Of a stretch of DNA of 40,446 bases, positions 23,355 through 34,753 are shown one piece after another. Origin of the DNA: Saksenaea vasiformis B4078 (taxonomy: Eukaryota; Mucoromycota; Mucoromycetes; Mucorales; Saksenaeaceae); assembly GCA_000697055.1 (NCBI GenBank), contig JNDT01001155.1:1-40446 (forward strand), written 5' to 3'. The notes under the pieces are model-generated. The model was given only the letters and a program-made list of their open reading frames with translations, had not been told where the DNA came from and searched no databases. Both the position numbers and the translations under genes were made by a program. How positions within the stretch are numbered: position 1 is the stretch's first letter; each line of letters starts with the position of its first letter.

Positions 23355-23432
23355 TACACCATCCGATCACCGGCATCTTTATAATCATGAAAGGAAAAGG
23401 GAAAAACGCAAAATAGAAAACATAATATATTA

Positions 23433-24316
23433 TTATATCGCGTACTTCTTTGCACCGACGTCCTGTTGCAAAAATGATTGAGAAACCACATATATGCAAT
23501 CGAATAACAGCCACTTACACTGATGACACAGATATGGTCAAGGTCACGGAAGTACTCGTTATAATCTAAAGCGTAACCGACAACAAATGCGTCAGGGATA
23601 GCAAAACCAACATAATCGGGAATGTATCCATTGCTTCGGGGAGTCTTCTTAATTAGCAAACTTGTGACCTTGATGGATCGAGGCTTGTAGTCTTGCAATC
23701 TTTCCAACAATTTGACCATGGTTGCACCAGTGTCAATGATATCTTCAACAATCAAGATGTTCTATGCATGTTGTCAGCATCTCTTGCAGATGAAAACCTA
23801 TACCCATTGTTTTTACCTTGCCCTTGAAATCCTGGCACTCTTCCTCACTCAGGGAAATGGTCACACCCTCTGACTGGTCATTCTTGTAAGACTTCACGCG
23901 GATGAACTCTAACGACAATTGTACGCTGGTGCCGTTGGATCTGGTCAACTTCTTGATGGCGTTGACAAGATCAGCGAAGTATTGGTGGCCACCCTTCAGG
24001 ATACAGCAAACCACTACCACCACGTGTAAATTGAATTTATCTCAATCAGACGCGTATGTATTACCCAAAGGCCCATCGGCTTGATCGACAATAATTCTGG
24101 CCAGCTTGTTGATGCGGTCCTACAGCCGATGTTCGCATAACGGCAACCATAACAACAAAACCATATCACCCATGACAAACTTACCATGATGACACCATGA
24201 GGAATCAAAATGCTGGACACGTCCTCTTCGTAATGCTTGGGAATCACAAAGTGGTCCAACGCATAACGGTTCTTTTCGATGGTAACGTCAATCCAGTCCT
24301 TAGATTCCATTGGCAT
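23433..24316 (-). CDS. HPT1: Hypoxanthine-guanine phosphoribosyltransferase
   Basis: Five exons: 24316-24185, 24119-24065, 24013-23817, 23761-23519 and 23462-23433, giving 218 aa, the size of human HPRT. It transfers ribose-5-phosphate from PRPP to hypoxanthine or guanine for purine salvage in the cytosol. Motifs: [12 protein letters not shown], the flexible-loop [10 protein letters not shown], the PRPP loop [12 protein letters not shown] (residues 133-143) and [19 protein letters not shown], then [15 protein letters not shown]. The last exon encodes only nine residues (DVGAKKYAI), corresponding to the C-terminal lysine-rich end. All catalytic blocks are intact. Confidence 0.96.
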
Positions 24317-26459
24317 GGTGAACAAAGCAAATCTTCAACAAAGAATGAAGATAAAATTTTCGTGCAAAAGCCAGCAGTTAACGGCGTCTGTGACTCGTGA
24401 AGACGTCATGGCTTGTTGAAATAGCCTTCGTCTGGCGAACTGTCTCAAGTTGTACAACGTTTCCCGAAGTATAATGGCCACTATCGCAAAGATACCATAG
24501 AACTTCCAAAAATGGGCAATAGATAGCGACAAAGCGAAGTACGCTAAAAAAAAAAAAAAAGGAATTCTATATCTCAATGACGCAAGTCAAATGACAAGGC
24601 GTCGCGTTCGGCCAATTAAGCAATCCACGGTATGGAAGACCATGCGAAACCCTTTCCCCTATTTCTGAAAAAAAACTTGTCGATGAAGCACAGACTATCG
24701 AGCAACACGATGTAGTCTTAAAAGCTTTTGAATATCCTAAAACGGCATTGATCATCATTGATTGGATGATCGCAACATTGCGTAACACCACTTTTCACGT
24801 TCTGTTTTATCCATATTACATGGATATTCATGGCTTCCATGAACAAACATGGCCGCCATACGAACGCCCCTAACATATTGCTTACTCGAAAGGTCTAGCG
24901 TATGGCCTGCTGAATGACGACATTTTGCAGGGTTCTAGAATATGCCAGACAAGAGAGAAAATGTATTCAAAGATAATGTTAACGGCTCCCTTTGCTGGTG
25001 TGACAATGAAAAGATCCGGTGGTACGCTAATCAATCGTGTTCACTATAATTTCGGACGACGACACGGAAGATGCTGCACCCCACACTCAGGGTCCAACAT
25101 TTTGAATTTACTACCGAATATGAGGTTCGCGAGTAAGATAGAAAACTATCCGATATTCCAGCAAAGCTGTCAAAGGCACATAAAGACCGCTATTTGCTGT
25201 CAGTCCTAAGAACTAGAACTAGAAGAACTAGAAGGGGCACATAGTGCTACATTTCGGGATACCGACCAACAGACATGTTACAGGCGTTACTATCGTAATG
25301 ATCTGAGATCTTTGACTAGTTACGTATACATGGCTAGAGGATTGACGTCAATGAGCCTTCATGGCTGATGGTGCACATGCCTTCATGACGTTATATAGGG
25401 GAGATGTGTAGCTGGTAAATTATAAAATTTGGAGGATTTGTCATTTCTATATATAGCAAAGGAGCTAATTTCCCCATTGTGTATTAAAAAAGGAAGTGTC
25501 CCTTTTGCTTGCGGGACAGGAATTCACAGGATAGTTGAAACGGATAATGTAGATAGCCGGAAGGAGATGTGTTCCTTGATTTCTTTTGGCGTTTCTTTGT
25601 TGCTGGTAGATTACCTTCCCAAATGTAAACGTGAACGACTTACTTGGAAAACTCTTACTATATGTGCCTGTATTACTTAAGTACTTTGTACACTAACAGC
25701 GATATTTCATATGACATTTTGCTTTACTTGTGTTATTCAGACGCCTTTAAATGAAGACACAGCGCCACTGTCACTATCATGTAACTGAACAAATTTCTGT
25801 TTTTCTTTGCGGTAGATTCAAGCCTTTTATATTTCGAACCATTCGTACCTCATTTATACATTCGTCTGGATGTTGAATCTTTAGCGCGATAAATGATGGA
25901 CGTTAGTCGATAAAGCTATCACATCATATCTTATTTCTACCAAGCCAACGCGATGGATCCCTTTTTATCGGGAACATTTAATAACCTTGTAGAATGCAGT
26001 GTATTAGAGCGTATTCTTTCTTAGAAGAGGAGCATTTTTGGTTACAGATACAGAAACATCCACGCTACGGTTGCAGATAATACTTCAAGATTGAATCAAT
26101 GGATGTATTTTTCCAGTGGAGTTGCCGTTTCCTAAGACAGTTTTGATCCATGCTCCACTTGGTGGCGAATGATGATTTTCTTGTCAAGAAAGATAGTACT
26201 GCAACCTTACAAGCTATCCATTTTTGCTATAGACTAAAAGAAATATGTTTTAATAGACTTCCACTTGTCTTTTCGCTGAAGGAAAATTGTTCGTCGGAAA
26301 TCGGCTTTATATAGCGATACTGCTGAATTTACGGACCTCCTCGTCCACCGCCCATACATTCATCCCCCTCCCATATGCTTCCGTACACAATACACACCTC
26401 TTGTAGTATTTTCAAATTTTCATGGGAACTTTTCTGGTGGGATGTGCTGTCCAAAGCAA
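24317..26459. other. HPRT 5' region and 2-kb gene-poor interval
   Basis: The first 200 bp should hold the HPRT promoter. A poly-A run lies at about 24545-24560, a small inverted repeat (TTCATGG...CCATGAA) at 24827-24843, and short ACTAGA-type repeats at about 25210-25236. ORFs at 24925-25209 and 25429-25680 resemble nothing I know. No tRNA or other RNA gene was found. Confidence 0.45.
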
Positions 26460-28229
26460 TTAGAGGACGCTGCTGCAGACCCTTAAGGGTGTAGTCGCAG
26501 CTGCGTCGTATATCTCACTTGATATCTGTCCAGGATCGCTCAATCCAGTTACACTCCCAATGGAATTTAGGATATAAGTCAAACAAGAGCTTATGCCTAA
26601 GGAGTGCTTCTTGTAAGGCGGATCGTTGAACTTAAAATCCACTTGCATGGCGTGGCAGTGCTGGGCACAGAATTCTGGGTTGTCAGAATCATCGTTTGCC
26701 ATGACGCAGACGCTATTTCTTTCCTTCTCTTCTGGGAGTCCAGTCTACAACATGCGACAGACCTCTTTCCTCTAAGATGCGCTTTATGCCTTTGAACTCT
26801 TCCCACTCCTTATTTGTCCATTCTTTCTCCGTTTTTGTCTAGTTTCGTCGAAGTTTTGGCTTTTTTGTCACTGCTCTAAGGCGCGATACTGTAGAATCTG
26901 CTATTTCGGAACCGATACCTATCTTTTTCTGCATCGTAAGTTTTAGGCGACAACATCGTGCATAAAGCGACCAATGCATCACCTGCATAAGCGGTGTGGT
27001 TTGATAATTTATCAAAAAACAATAATGCAGATGTCCAATAACCTTCTCTGTTGGTGCCAGCATAGAATAACTTTCGCGACGACTTTGTTCGATGGCGCAT
27101 AGTTCCGTGGCAAGAGCACTGAAACTCGCTAATCATTACAGAAATGTCAGGTCCCTTTCCTGTTATCTGCGATTTGGCTCCTTGGAGCCGGCCCTTCTCG
27201 CGTCCATCACTCGCATAAAATATGGACTCATCATGCATGACCATATTGAATTTCTTCCTGTCCTTTGGCAGTTGCAAGTCCGATTGTTGTCTCCAGCGTA
27301 ATCTTCCATCTGCGAAAATCAAAGTATTATTCGCTAAGTCCAAGCTTGACGCTATTTTACGACGTCTTCTCTCTCGCGTCCATCAAAATACGATATATCC
27401 CTTTGGTATCCTTCCGAAGCTATAATTCCCATTTTGAAAGCATACGTATGAATAGTTTCAACAGAAACGCCATCTCATTCGTTCAAGGCTCTTTTTCGAT
27501 GTAACGCTTCAGCGTGTTGAGACCTGGCTCCATGGGCTTTCTGAACTTCAACCATCCGATCCACTTATATCTTACCTCTTCCTGCTATAAAATGGAAACG
27601 ATTTTTATGTTTTTCCTTGCTAAGACAGAGCAATCGCACCGCTGGTTACAAATTCATTTGCCCGTTGCCGAACTATATGACTGCGATAATCATGCTCTTT
27701 ACTTCTTTTACATAGGAAAAGAAGCTCGCTGATGACTTGGAGGCTTCTTCACGATTCATGCCTTCCTTTAGTGATTTTTCAATGTAGAATTTCACCCGAA
27801 AAATATCTCGTCGTATGGGTTTTTTACGAGCATGTTTGAAGGAGTGCTAAGAGTCTCAATAATCCTCTGGACATCTTCTGAGCTTTAACAAGATTATCTT
27901 CATCTTTCCAATCAAATAATGTATCTCCTTCATCCACGTCATCAGCAATATCCTGCAACTGGCTCTCATGCTCATCAGCAGAATTACTAATTACAGTACC
28001 AGTTACTTTTTTCAAAGGGATGAAAGTATGTATTTACGGGACGATGCTCCTTCAACGCTTCTTCTACCGTCTTTGTGTCTCTCCATTTTGTTGTTCTCGA
28101 TGAGCCAATACATGCGCCATGCAACACAGATTCAGTCGAACAGAACGGTTGGAATCTAACAAAGGCCGAAGCAAGATCGCGCTCCAAATCATCATTGCGC
28201 AATATACCCATCTCAGCAGGCGCAACCAT
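26460..28229 (-). pseudogene. DDE-transposase-like relic
   Basis: Minus-strand fragments in different frames suggest one decayed transposase. An N-terminal piece (27987-28229) carries RTTKWRDTKTVEEALKEH, and an acidic piece lies at 27824-28015. The core piece (26876-27343) has NMVMHDESIFYASD followed downstream by KGPDISVMISEFQC, the DE...F...D / KG..SVMVSDF pattern of a fungal DDE transposase group. A distal piece (26460-26702) follows. No continuous frame or terminal inverted repeats were found. The superfamily is uncertain. Confidence 0.45.
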
Positions 28230-29002
28230 CGCGGAAGCAAAGGATCTGTCCGAGGCACTTCTTTGTTGTAGTGCTATCTTCTGCGAAGGGACGGGATTAA
28301 GGTACCAGAAAAATAGGCTGCGTGCTATCGTTAAATTACTTTATCCTTATACGTTGGTGTTTCAAATATGAGGCTCCCCTAAGGAGGATGGCGGTGTCTT
28401 CCAGAATGTCCAAAAGTTGAGTGAATGCTGCGTTTCGCGCATCACACATCGTCCCTTTCAGAAGAACCTTTCTAAATAAAACGTGTATCTCCTTTAGAAA
28501 CGTTTGTACTATCGTACGGCAGCAAACATTTCAATCAACGGTATTTCTTAGAACACTGGCGGTCGCTCGGACATTCGTCATCTTTCGAATCAGAAAACGA
28601 TATCATATTTACAAAATTTCTGAATACCCGTCATACTTCAAAAGTTATCAACATACAAATAGAAGTCTCTTGATGTGTCCAGATTTGATAAAAGGGAGCT
28701 AAGTCAGCGAGACTCAAAAAAGGATTGTTTTATTAAAATGATCTTTGTACTGTTTAAATAATTCATTGTGCTTGCGGGTAACAACGGGATAGAGGAGTTT
28801 AGAGATATCTTTAGATGATTCCTTGCTAGATTGAGTTCATCATGTTTATCCTGATTAATTGTGTATTCTGTGTCCGCTGGTATCTCAGCAACAGAAAGAT
28901 AGGGATAAGACAAGTCTAGAACCGTGTTCTAATAAAGTGATTACCCTCAGTACCTTTTGTCATGTTCAGACATATTGTTTTGATTACTGTATAGTAATGT
29001 AA
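28230..29002. other. low-coding stretch with short unrecognised ORFs
   Basis: Minus-strand ORFs at about 28339-28521 (without a start codon) and 28704-28913 read somewhat protein-like but match nothing I know. They may be remnants of the mobile-element region. Confidence 0.35.
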
Positions 29003-29480
29003 CTATGTTGGATACGACATCTCTGTAGTCTCTGTAAATAGCTTGAGTTCTGAAACTCCTTGGCATAGGAATACTGGATCAAAACACAATATCACGAAAG
29101 CATTGCTTTTGAGATCCAGAAGGTAAATAAGCATCGTGATTCCTATGACAAAAGAAAAAAACGTTATAGCTTAGCTAACTACCCAAGAATTCCTATACAG
29201 TCCCAATCTACCTTACCAGTTATATTCATGGCCATTATTTCTTCAACAGCATCCGTGCAGGCGATTATTAGTTTGAGACTATGCGAAACGTCATAGGTCG
29301 ATCCGTCAATTATTTTCGTCACAGCATACGCTACTCATGGCAGCGAACGCAAACGGAATGATCCAAAATACGTAGCACATACCACTTTCACTTAGGGCGT
29401 CCGAAGACTACTACCAGCCCTGGTTAGAGCTGATAGATTCCTTTGCCAAGGTCAATAGGCTGTAAAGAATCATCTTATAG
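29003..29480 (-). pseudogene. decayed relative of the gene at 34754-37012
   Basis: Reading on minus, an exon ending EEIMAMNITG (phase 1, donor at 29216) is joined across a roughly 67-nt intron to an exon starting ITMLIYLLDLKSNAF and ending near ELKLFTETTE, with stop at 29003-29005. The same layout occurs at 36.6-36.8 kb (KELMALDMTG, intron in the same phase, then ATGYIYLLELKGDVF and DLKLFKQTIE). The upstream part lacks the long conserved blocks and has stops, so only the 3' end survives clearly. Function is unknown. Confidence 0.5.
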
Positions 29481-29871
29481 TCAGCACGGCTCATTAGATA
29501 CCCATCTGCACCGGCACATCTTACCTAGAAAATCACGAGTAAGAGAGAAAAGTATGTCGTTATGGCATACGCAGACGGAATAATTCGAGACACGCAGCAA
29601 GTGAAAATGACAGATTCCTTTCCGTCAGATCAGGCAGTTTGGCTTTGTTCAAGTTACGTTAGGAAAGATTAGGAAGTCACAATCCAGTGTCACCCGCGTG
29701 ACGGTCCGCCTTTTTCTGTGATATCTCTGATTGGCCCTTTTAGGCTTGTTATTGCTCTTTATGACGATTCTTTCTCCTAGGCTCTAACTGGCCTCTTCCT
29801 TATTGTTGTTACGCGAAAGAAAGGTCCCCTTTATTCTTCTACATATTCGACTACTTTATAGCACTCACGTG
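29481..29871. other. flank of Ty3 relic, no gene or LTR seen
   Basis: The sequence expected to hold the 3' LTR of the minus-strand element. No segment here matches the other flank (34.0-34.7 kb), so no LTR pair could be defined. Confidence 0.4.
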
Positions 29872-29995
29872 TCATTCTTCCTTCGTGACTGTGTTGCGGT
29901 CAACACTACTCCCCTTCCAAAGCGGTCGTCCGCCTGGACGACGTGAATGCTTGACGGGATGGTGCTTCGTACCATAAATGTGCCGGGGGTATGGA

Positions 29996-32900
29996 TCACA
30001 CGCGAGCTGGCGTGAGCGTATTTGCGTGAACAAGGCAATCGAGGAATCGGCCATCGGGGGTTTTCAATTGATAGGTGTCTAATGGTGTTCTTCGTTCTAT
30101 CTGAAACGGACCTCCCCACTTCGGCTCAAATTTCCTTTTCTTCTGGTTTCTATACAGCACCCAATCGCCGTTCTTAAACCGTTGCCGCTTAACTTTAGGT
30201 GCATGGGCCTGCTTCATCTTGTTTGCTCGTTGTTGCTGTCTTGTCTGTGCCACTTCTCGTGCTTCATGCAATGCAGTAATGCGTTCGCTTTCCACTAGGG
30301 CTGTACGTGATAGTTCGGTTAACGTTGGTGGGGTAGGGTCACCGGGAAGCAGCGGATCGCATCCATACACCAGATAAAAAGGACTAAATCCTGTGGTTGA
30401 ATGGGTGTAGACTCGTACGGCAAATATAGCTTGTGATAGATAATCATCCCATCTGTTTCGATTTCGTCCTAGTAACTTTGTTAAGATATCGCCAAAGACT
30501 TGGTTCATTCGTTCGGTTTTCCCGTTTGTGCGTGGATGGAAAGGACTAGTGCGGAGATGTTTGATATTCTGGAGTTGTAAATAATGTTGTAATGTATGGG
30601 CCATAAACCCAGGTCCTCGGTCTGTCAATATCTCGTTCGGACAACCGTAGTTGATAACAATGTCGTGATATAGAAAGTCTGCGACAGCTTCACTAGAGGC
30701 TTCGGGTAAGGCCTTAGCTATGGTCCAGCTAGTGGCATGGTCCACTGCGACAAGTATCCATCTGTTGCCTCTGGCGTTATGGGACAGCGACCGATAAAGT
30801 CTAGCCCCCATCGTTGGAATGGTTGTGCCGTCGGAAGAGGGTGTAATGGTGCTACTTCTTGAAAACTACGCGGACGCGCAGCAATTTGGCACTCAGGACA
30901 AGTGGCCAGCCATGCCCGTACGTCACGTCTCATCCCGGGCCACCATACCCGCGATCGTAATAAAGTCAGTATGGAATCCGCCCCCAGATGCCCTTGGTCC
31001 CGATGCATCCGATCAACCACCTCGGCTCGTTCTACCAATGGTATATAGCGTACTTCCACTCCTTCTGCATTTTTTCGGAAAATCTCTTCGTTGTCCAATC
31101 GCCATATGGGTTGTCGGATTTGATTCGCAATAGTTGTCGGCAATTCGTTCGGTAGTTCACCTGCCCGCAGGTAGTTTCGTACTAAAGATGGCCACTCGTC
31201 GTGCTCCATTTCCAGCATCGGTAACAACGCCTCGTCCTGCTCCACTTCTTCACCTTGCTTGCCGTGATCAGATCTTCGAGACAGAGCATCTGGCACGATG
31301 TTGTCTCTTCCTCTCTTGTACTCGAATTTTACCTGAAAGTGTTGTAGGTCTTCCAAATATCATCGCATCCGCGGTGGAAGCTCTTTTTGTTGTTGGAAAT
31401 AGGTAAGCGGTTGATGGTCGGTTCTTACTAACACTGGTTGGCCCTCAAGGTAACATCGCCACTCTTTTAGGGCTGATATGATCGCCAACGTCTCTCGCTG
31501 GGTAGCCGCATAGTTGCGCTCAGCGGGTTGCAACTTGCTGCTGTAATACGCCACGGGCTTTTCCTCTTGTAACAAAACAGCGCCTATGGCGAAGTCAGAC
31601 GCATCTGTCTCTATCACCACTGGGATATTCGGTCGGTAGGCTGGAGTATCGGTGCGAGTGTTAACTTATATTTCAGCTCTGTCAGCGCCACTTCGCACGC
31701 TGGCGTCCATACGGTCGGCTTCGTTTTAGTGGGTTTTCCTCGAGTTAATTCATGAAGCGGACTGGCTATTTTCGCGAACCCTTCTATAAACCGTCGGTAG
31801 TAGCTTGCTAAGCCCAAAAATGAACGCACTTCCGTTACCGTCCCTGGTCGTGGCCACTCCTTGATAGCTTTAATCTTGGCAGGATCCACGAGAATACCAT
31901 CCGCCGTTATTACGTGTCCCACATATGCAACTTCGTGCTGATCAAGCGTAGTTTTGGCCGGATTTGCAAACAGCTTATGCTCCCTCAGTCGGTTGAAGAT
32001 CTGACGTAGATGTTTGATATGCTCCTCCCGTGTCGGACTATACACCGAGATGTCGTCTAAGTAGACGCATGCGAAGTTATCCATGTAGTCCCGTAATACA
32101 TGGTTCATATATGCTTGAAATATTGGTGGTGCATTGGCGAGCCCAAATGGCATCACCAAGAACTCGAACTGGTCATACCTCGTATTAAAGGCTGTCTTTT
32201 GCACGTCGTCAGGGTGCACGCGTATTTGCCAATAGCCTGATGTAAGGTCAATCGTAGAGAAGTACTTCGCTCCAGCCAATTGATCAAATGTCTCATCTAT
32301 GCGCGGTAAAGGGTAGCGATTCTTGATTGTAACATTGTTTAACGCCCGATAGTCTATACACATCCTAAGACTGCCATTTTTCTTGCGGACGAAGAGTACA
32401 GGTGAACTCCAGGGTGAAGATGATGGTCGAATCATCCCTTTCTTCAGCAACTCTTCTAATTGCCTTGTCAATTCTGTCAATTCCACCGGAGACATCCTGT
32501 ATGTGGTTCCCCTAATAGGCTTGGCATCGCCTGTGTCGATTGTCATCATTGGTCCTTCGTATGCCTCGGTAGGCCCAGGTAACTCGATTGCAAAAACATC
32601 GCGAAACTGTTCGCGTAACTCTTCCCAGGGCAACTGGCTCGGTTGACTATCAGTCCCTGCTTGTAACGTATACAGTGTCTCTCGAAAGACATCCTGATAT
32701 TCAGTTGTCAAAGCTTTGCATTCTTCTTGGCTGTCCTTCCTGGTGATACGGTCATTCAGAATGACTACATATGCTTCTTTTCCGCCTTTGATTTCCTTCT
32801 TGGCCTGCTTATATGAGATGATATTACAAGACATCTCAGCTTCGGTTGACTTTATGGTCTTCCAACCAGCGGGTAGGGTACATGGTCGTAATGTAACTTG

Positions 32901-33440
32901 GTGTTTGACGGTTTTCAGCCTCATTGTGTCTGTCTTCCAGTCAATCTGTGGATTCTCTTGCTTAAGCCAATCTCGACCTAGCACCACGTCAAACTTTGTA
33001 AGTGGAAATATAACAAAGGTGAACGTAATCTTATATCGCTGGCTCAAGTAGATGGTGGTAGTGGCTTGCCTATCTACTTGAACAGATTTCCCATCGGCGA
33101 CTTCTACTTGTTTTTGTCCCGTAGGGATCAATGAGGTTTCCAGATGTAATTTGTTTACGGTTGCCTGGCTTATAAAACTACGGCTAGCGCCGCTGTCTAT
33201 TAAAATTCGCACCGCTTCTTGTTTAATTTTTCCTTCGAAAAGTGTCAATTCCGTTTTGGCAGTTAGCGAGAACATTTCTTCTTCTTCGTGAGTTTGGATT
33301 GTTTTCTTGACTTCAGGGATGGGTTGCAAAGGTTTTGAGTTGCCGGACTGATACCCTCTGCTCATATCGCCCAGCGCGAGTTTCCCGGCTTCTCTGGGCA
33401 GCTCCTCGCCAGATGTCCTATAGACCCACACGAGTAGCAA
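29996..33440 (-). pseudogene. Ty3/gypsy pol: PR-RT-RNaseH-IN, broken
   Basis: Domains in order: aspartic protease ([14 protein letters not shown]), reverse transcriptase ([35 protein letters not shown] with the YLDD active site), RNase H ([15 protein letters not shown]), integrase zinc finger (HRDQGHLG...CPECQ) and the integrase core with Asp, Asp and Glu in VDHATSW, LTDRGPGF and NGKTERMNQ, followed by a GPF-like C-terminal domain (WGGPFQIE). Lesions: a frameshift at about 31614-31620 between RT and RNase H, an in-frame TGA at 31360-31362 (at a position where Trp would fit), and a frameshift at about 30720-30811 between the zinc finger and the core. The frame sits -1 relative to gag and overlaps it. 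Confidence 0.9.
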
Positions 33441-34013
33441 GCACCCTTCTTCCTGCGTTCGTACTTCTGTGCCTTCCGTTGCCGCAAGGAATCTATTTCC
33501 ATCGGCGTGCCATTCCCACCATTAGGCTCTTTTGTGGAATGTTCACTGGCTATCGCCTTGGGGGTTGAGCGCGCGGGGTGGCGATGCAGGGACACGAAAT
33601 GTTGACTGGTATTTGATCTTACGGATTCCATTCGTAGCGCCGTGGTGATGGCCTCGTCAAGTGTATAGGGGTTCGTCTGCCACACTAAGCCTTGCAAATA
33701 TGGTTTTAAACGACTAATATATCCATGTATTCGCATGGTCTCTGGCATGTCCTCCAGTTGTAGCATTAAATTCTGATATTGTTCCGTAAAGGCTTCTAAG
33801 CTTCCAGTGTGCCTCAGTTTCTCCCAACGATCCATTGCCACTTTTTCGTAATCAGCGGGGAAGAAGTGTTCTCTTAAGGATCCAGCAAATTCCCAGAAAC
33901 CAACTTTGCCGTTCCATCTTCCTCATTAATAAACACGCTCTTTCGCAATGAAAACCAAGTATAAGCTGTATCAGCTAGATAGGAGGGGACAAGATCCATG
34001 GCAGTATGTAACC
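33362..34013 (-). pseudogene. Ty3/gypsy gag with zinc knuckle, broken
   Basis: The frame contains LREHFFPADYEKVAMDRWEKL and further capsid-like helices, then a CCHC zinc knuckle ([14 protein letters not shown]) near 33400, and stops at 33362. Upstream, DLVPSYLADTAYTWF continues the capsid in another frame, so a frameshift lies near 33885-33905. The N-terminus cannot be fixed. Its 3' end overlaps pol in the -1 frame, the usual arrangement for frameshifted Gag-Pol. Confidence 0.8.
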
Positions 34014-34753
34014 CCATAATCGCGACAGAATGGCGTGAAAGTCATCTTAAAGCTTATTATGCCAGAAACAACGAGTTATATGAAGCTGACAATCTTTCGA
34101 GTTCTCAAGTAAAACTATCAACACGCTCGAAGGCATAAGCAATGAAGAGATTGGCTTGACAATGGCCAAATACAAGCTTTGACCTGTGCAACGGACAGTG
34201 CCAGCAAAATCGAAGTGAAGATGTAGACGCATATAAAGATATCCACAGCGATTCAGAGCTCTTGGAACGTTAAGTTATCTGTATGAGAAGGCATAAGTGA
34301 AAAAACCTCAAAAAAGTATATGATAAAGGTCCTTTTCGCACTTAAACTCCATACTCTCCTATGCAAACGAACTTCCAGCTTCAACCCCCTGGGTAATATT
34401 AAATCTCCAGTACCATCAAGGTCAACGTCTTTGATAAAGTGGCTTTCATGCAATCTGGTTATGGCAGGCGTGACGCGAGTGAGCCCCGTGTAACGTAACC
34501 CCGAATTTCATTGGATCCGTCAAAAACTCGTTCAAGAACGCCAGTGCAACGGAAAGACCCAGTAGGGAGGCTTTTTTTCTTTTGAAGCCGCCTTTTCTTT
34601 TCCTTTCTCTCTCTCCACTCACTCGATATCTAATGAATCACACAAATTGCGACGAAGGTACAATGAACGAAAGCACATTTAACATCTAACTTGAAACAAC
34701 CGTTAACTGTTTACTCTGCGATTTATATAGAATTGGAGAAATATATTCGGGAG
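34014..34753. other. element flank and promoter of next gene, no gene seen
   Basis: Short ORFs only. A pyrimidine-rich run at about 34568-34622 may belong to the leader or promoter of the gene starting at 34754. Confidence 0.4.

Larger units (their letters stand above)
29872..34013 (-). mobile_element. degenerate Ty3/gypsy retrotransposon
   Basis: Gag, protease, reverse transcriptase, RNase H and integrase occur in Ty3/gypsy order on the minus strand. The integrase follows RNase H, which excludes Ty1/copia. LTRs were not found at either side. Several frameshifts and stops show it is inactive. The ends are approximate. Confidence 0.88.

Noticed and set aside
24335..24577. Hydrophobic minus ORF just upstream of HPRT
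   Set aside because: It falls in the expected HPRT promoter/leader and its start depends on a poly-A-derived phenylalanine run; no family resemblance.
34253..34453. Minus ORF with an EF-hand-like DVDLDGTGDL
   Set aside because: A single short match without flanking helices of an EF-hand pair, gene structure or start context; likely chance.
29481..34753. LTR pair for the Ty3 element
   Set aside because: No matching repeats could be seen between the two flanks by eye.
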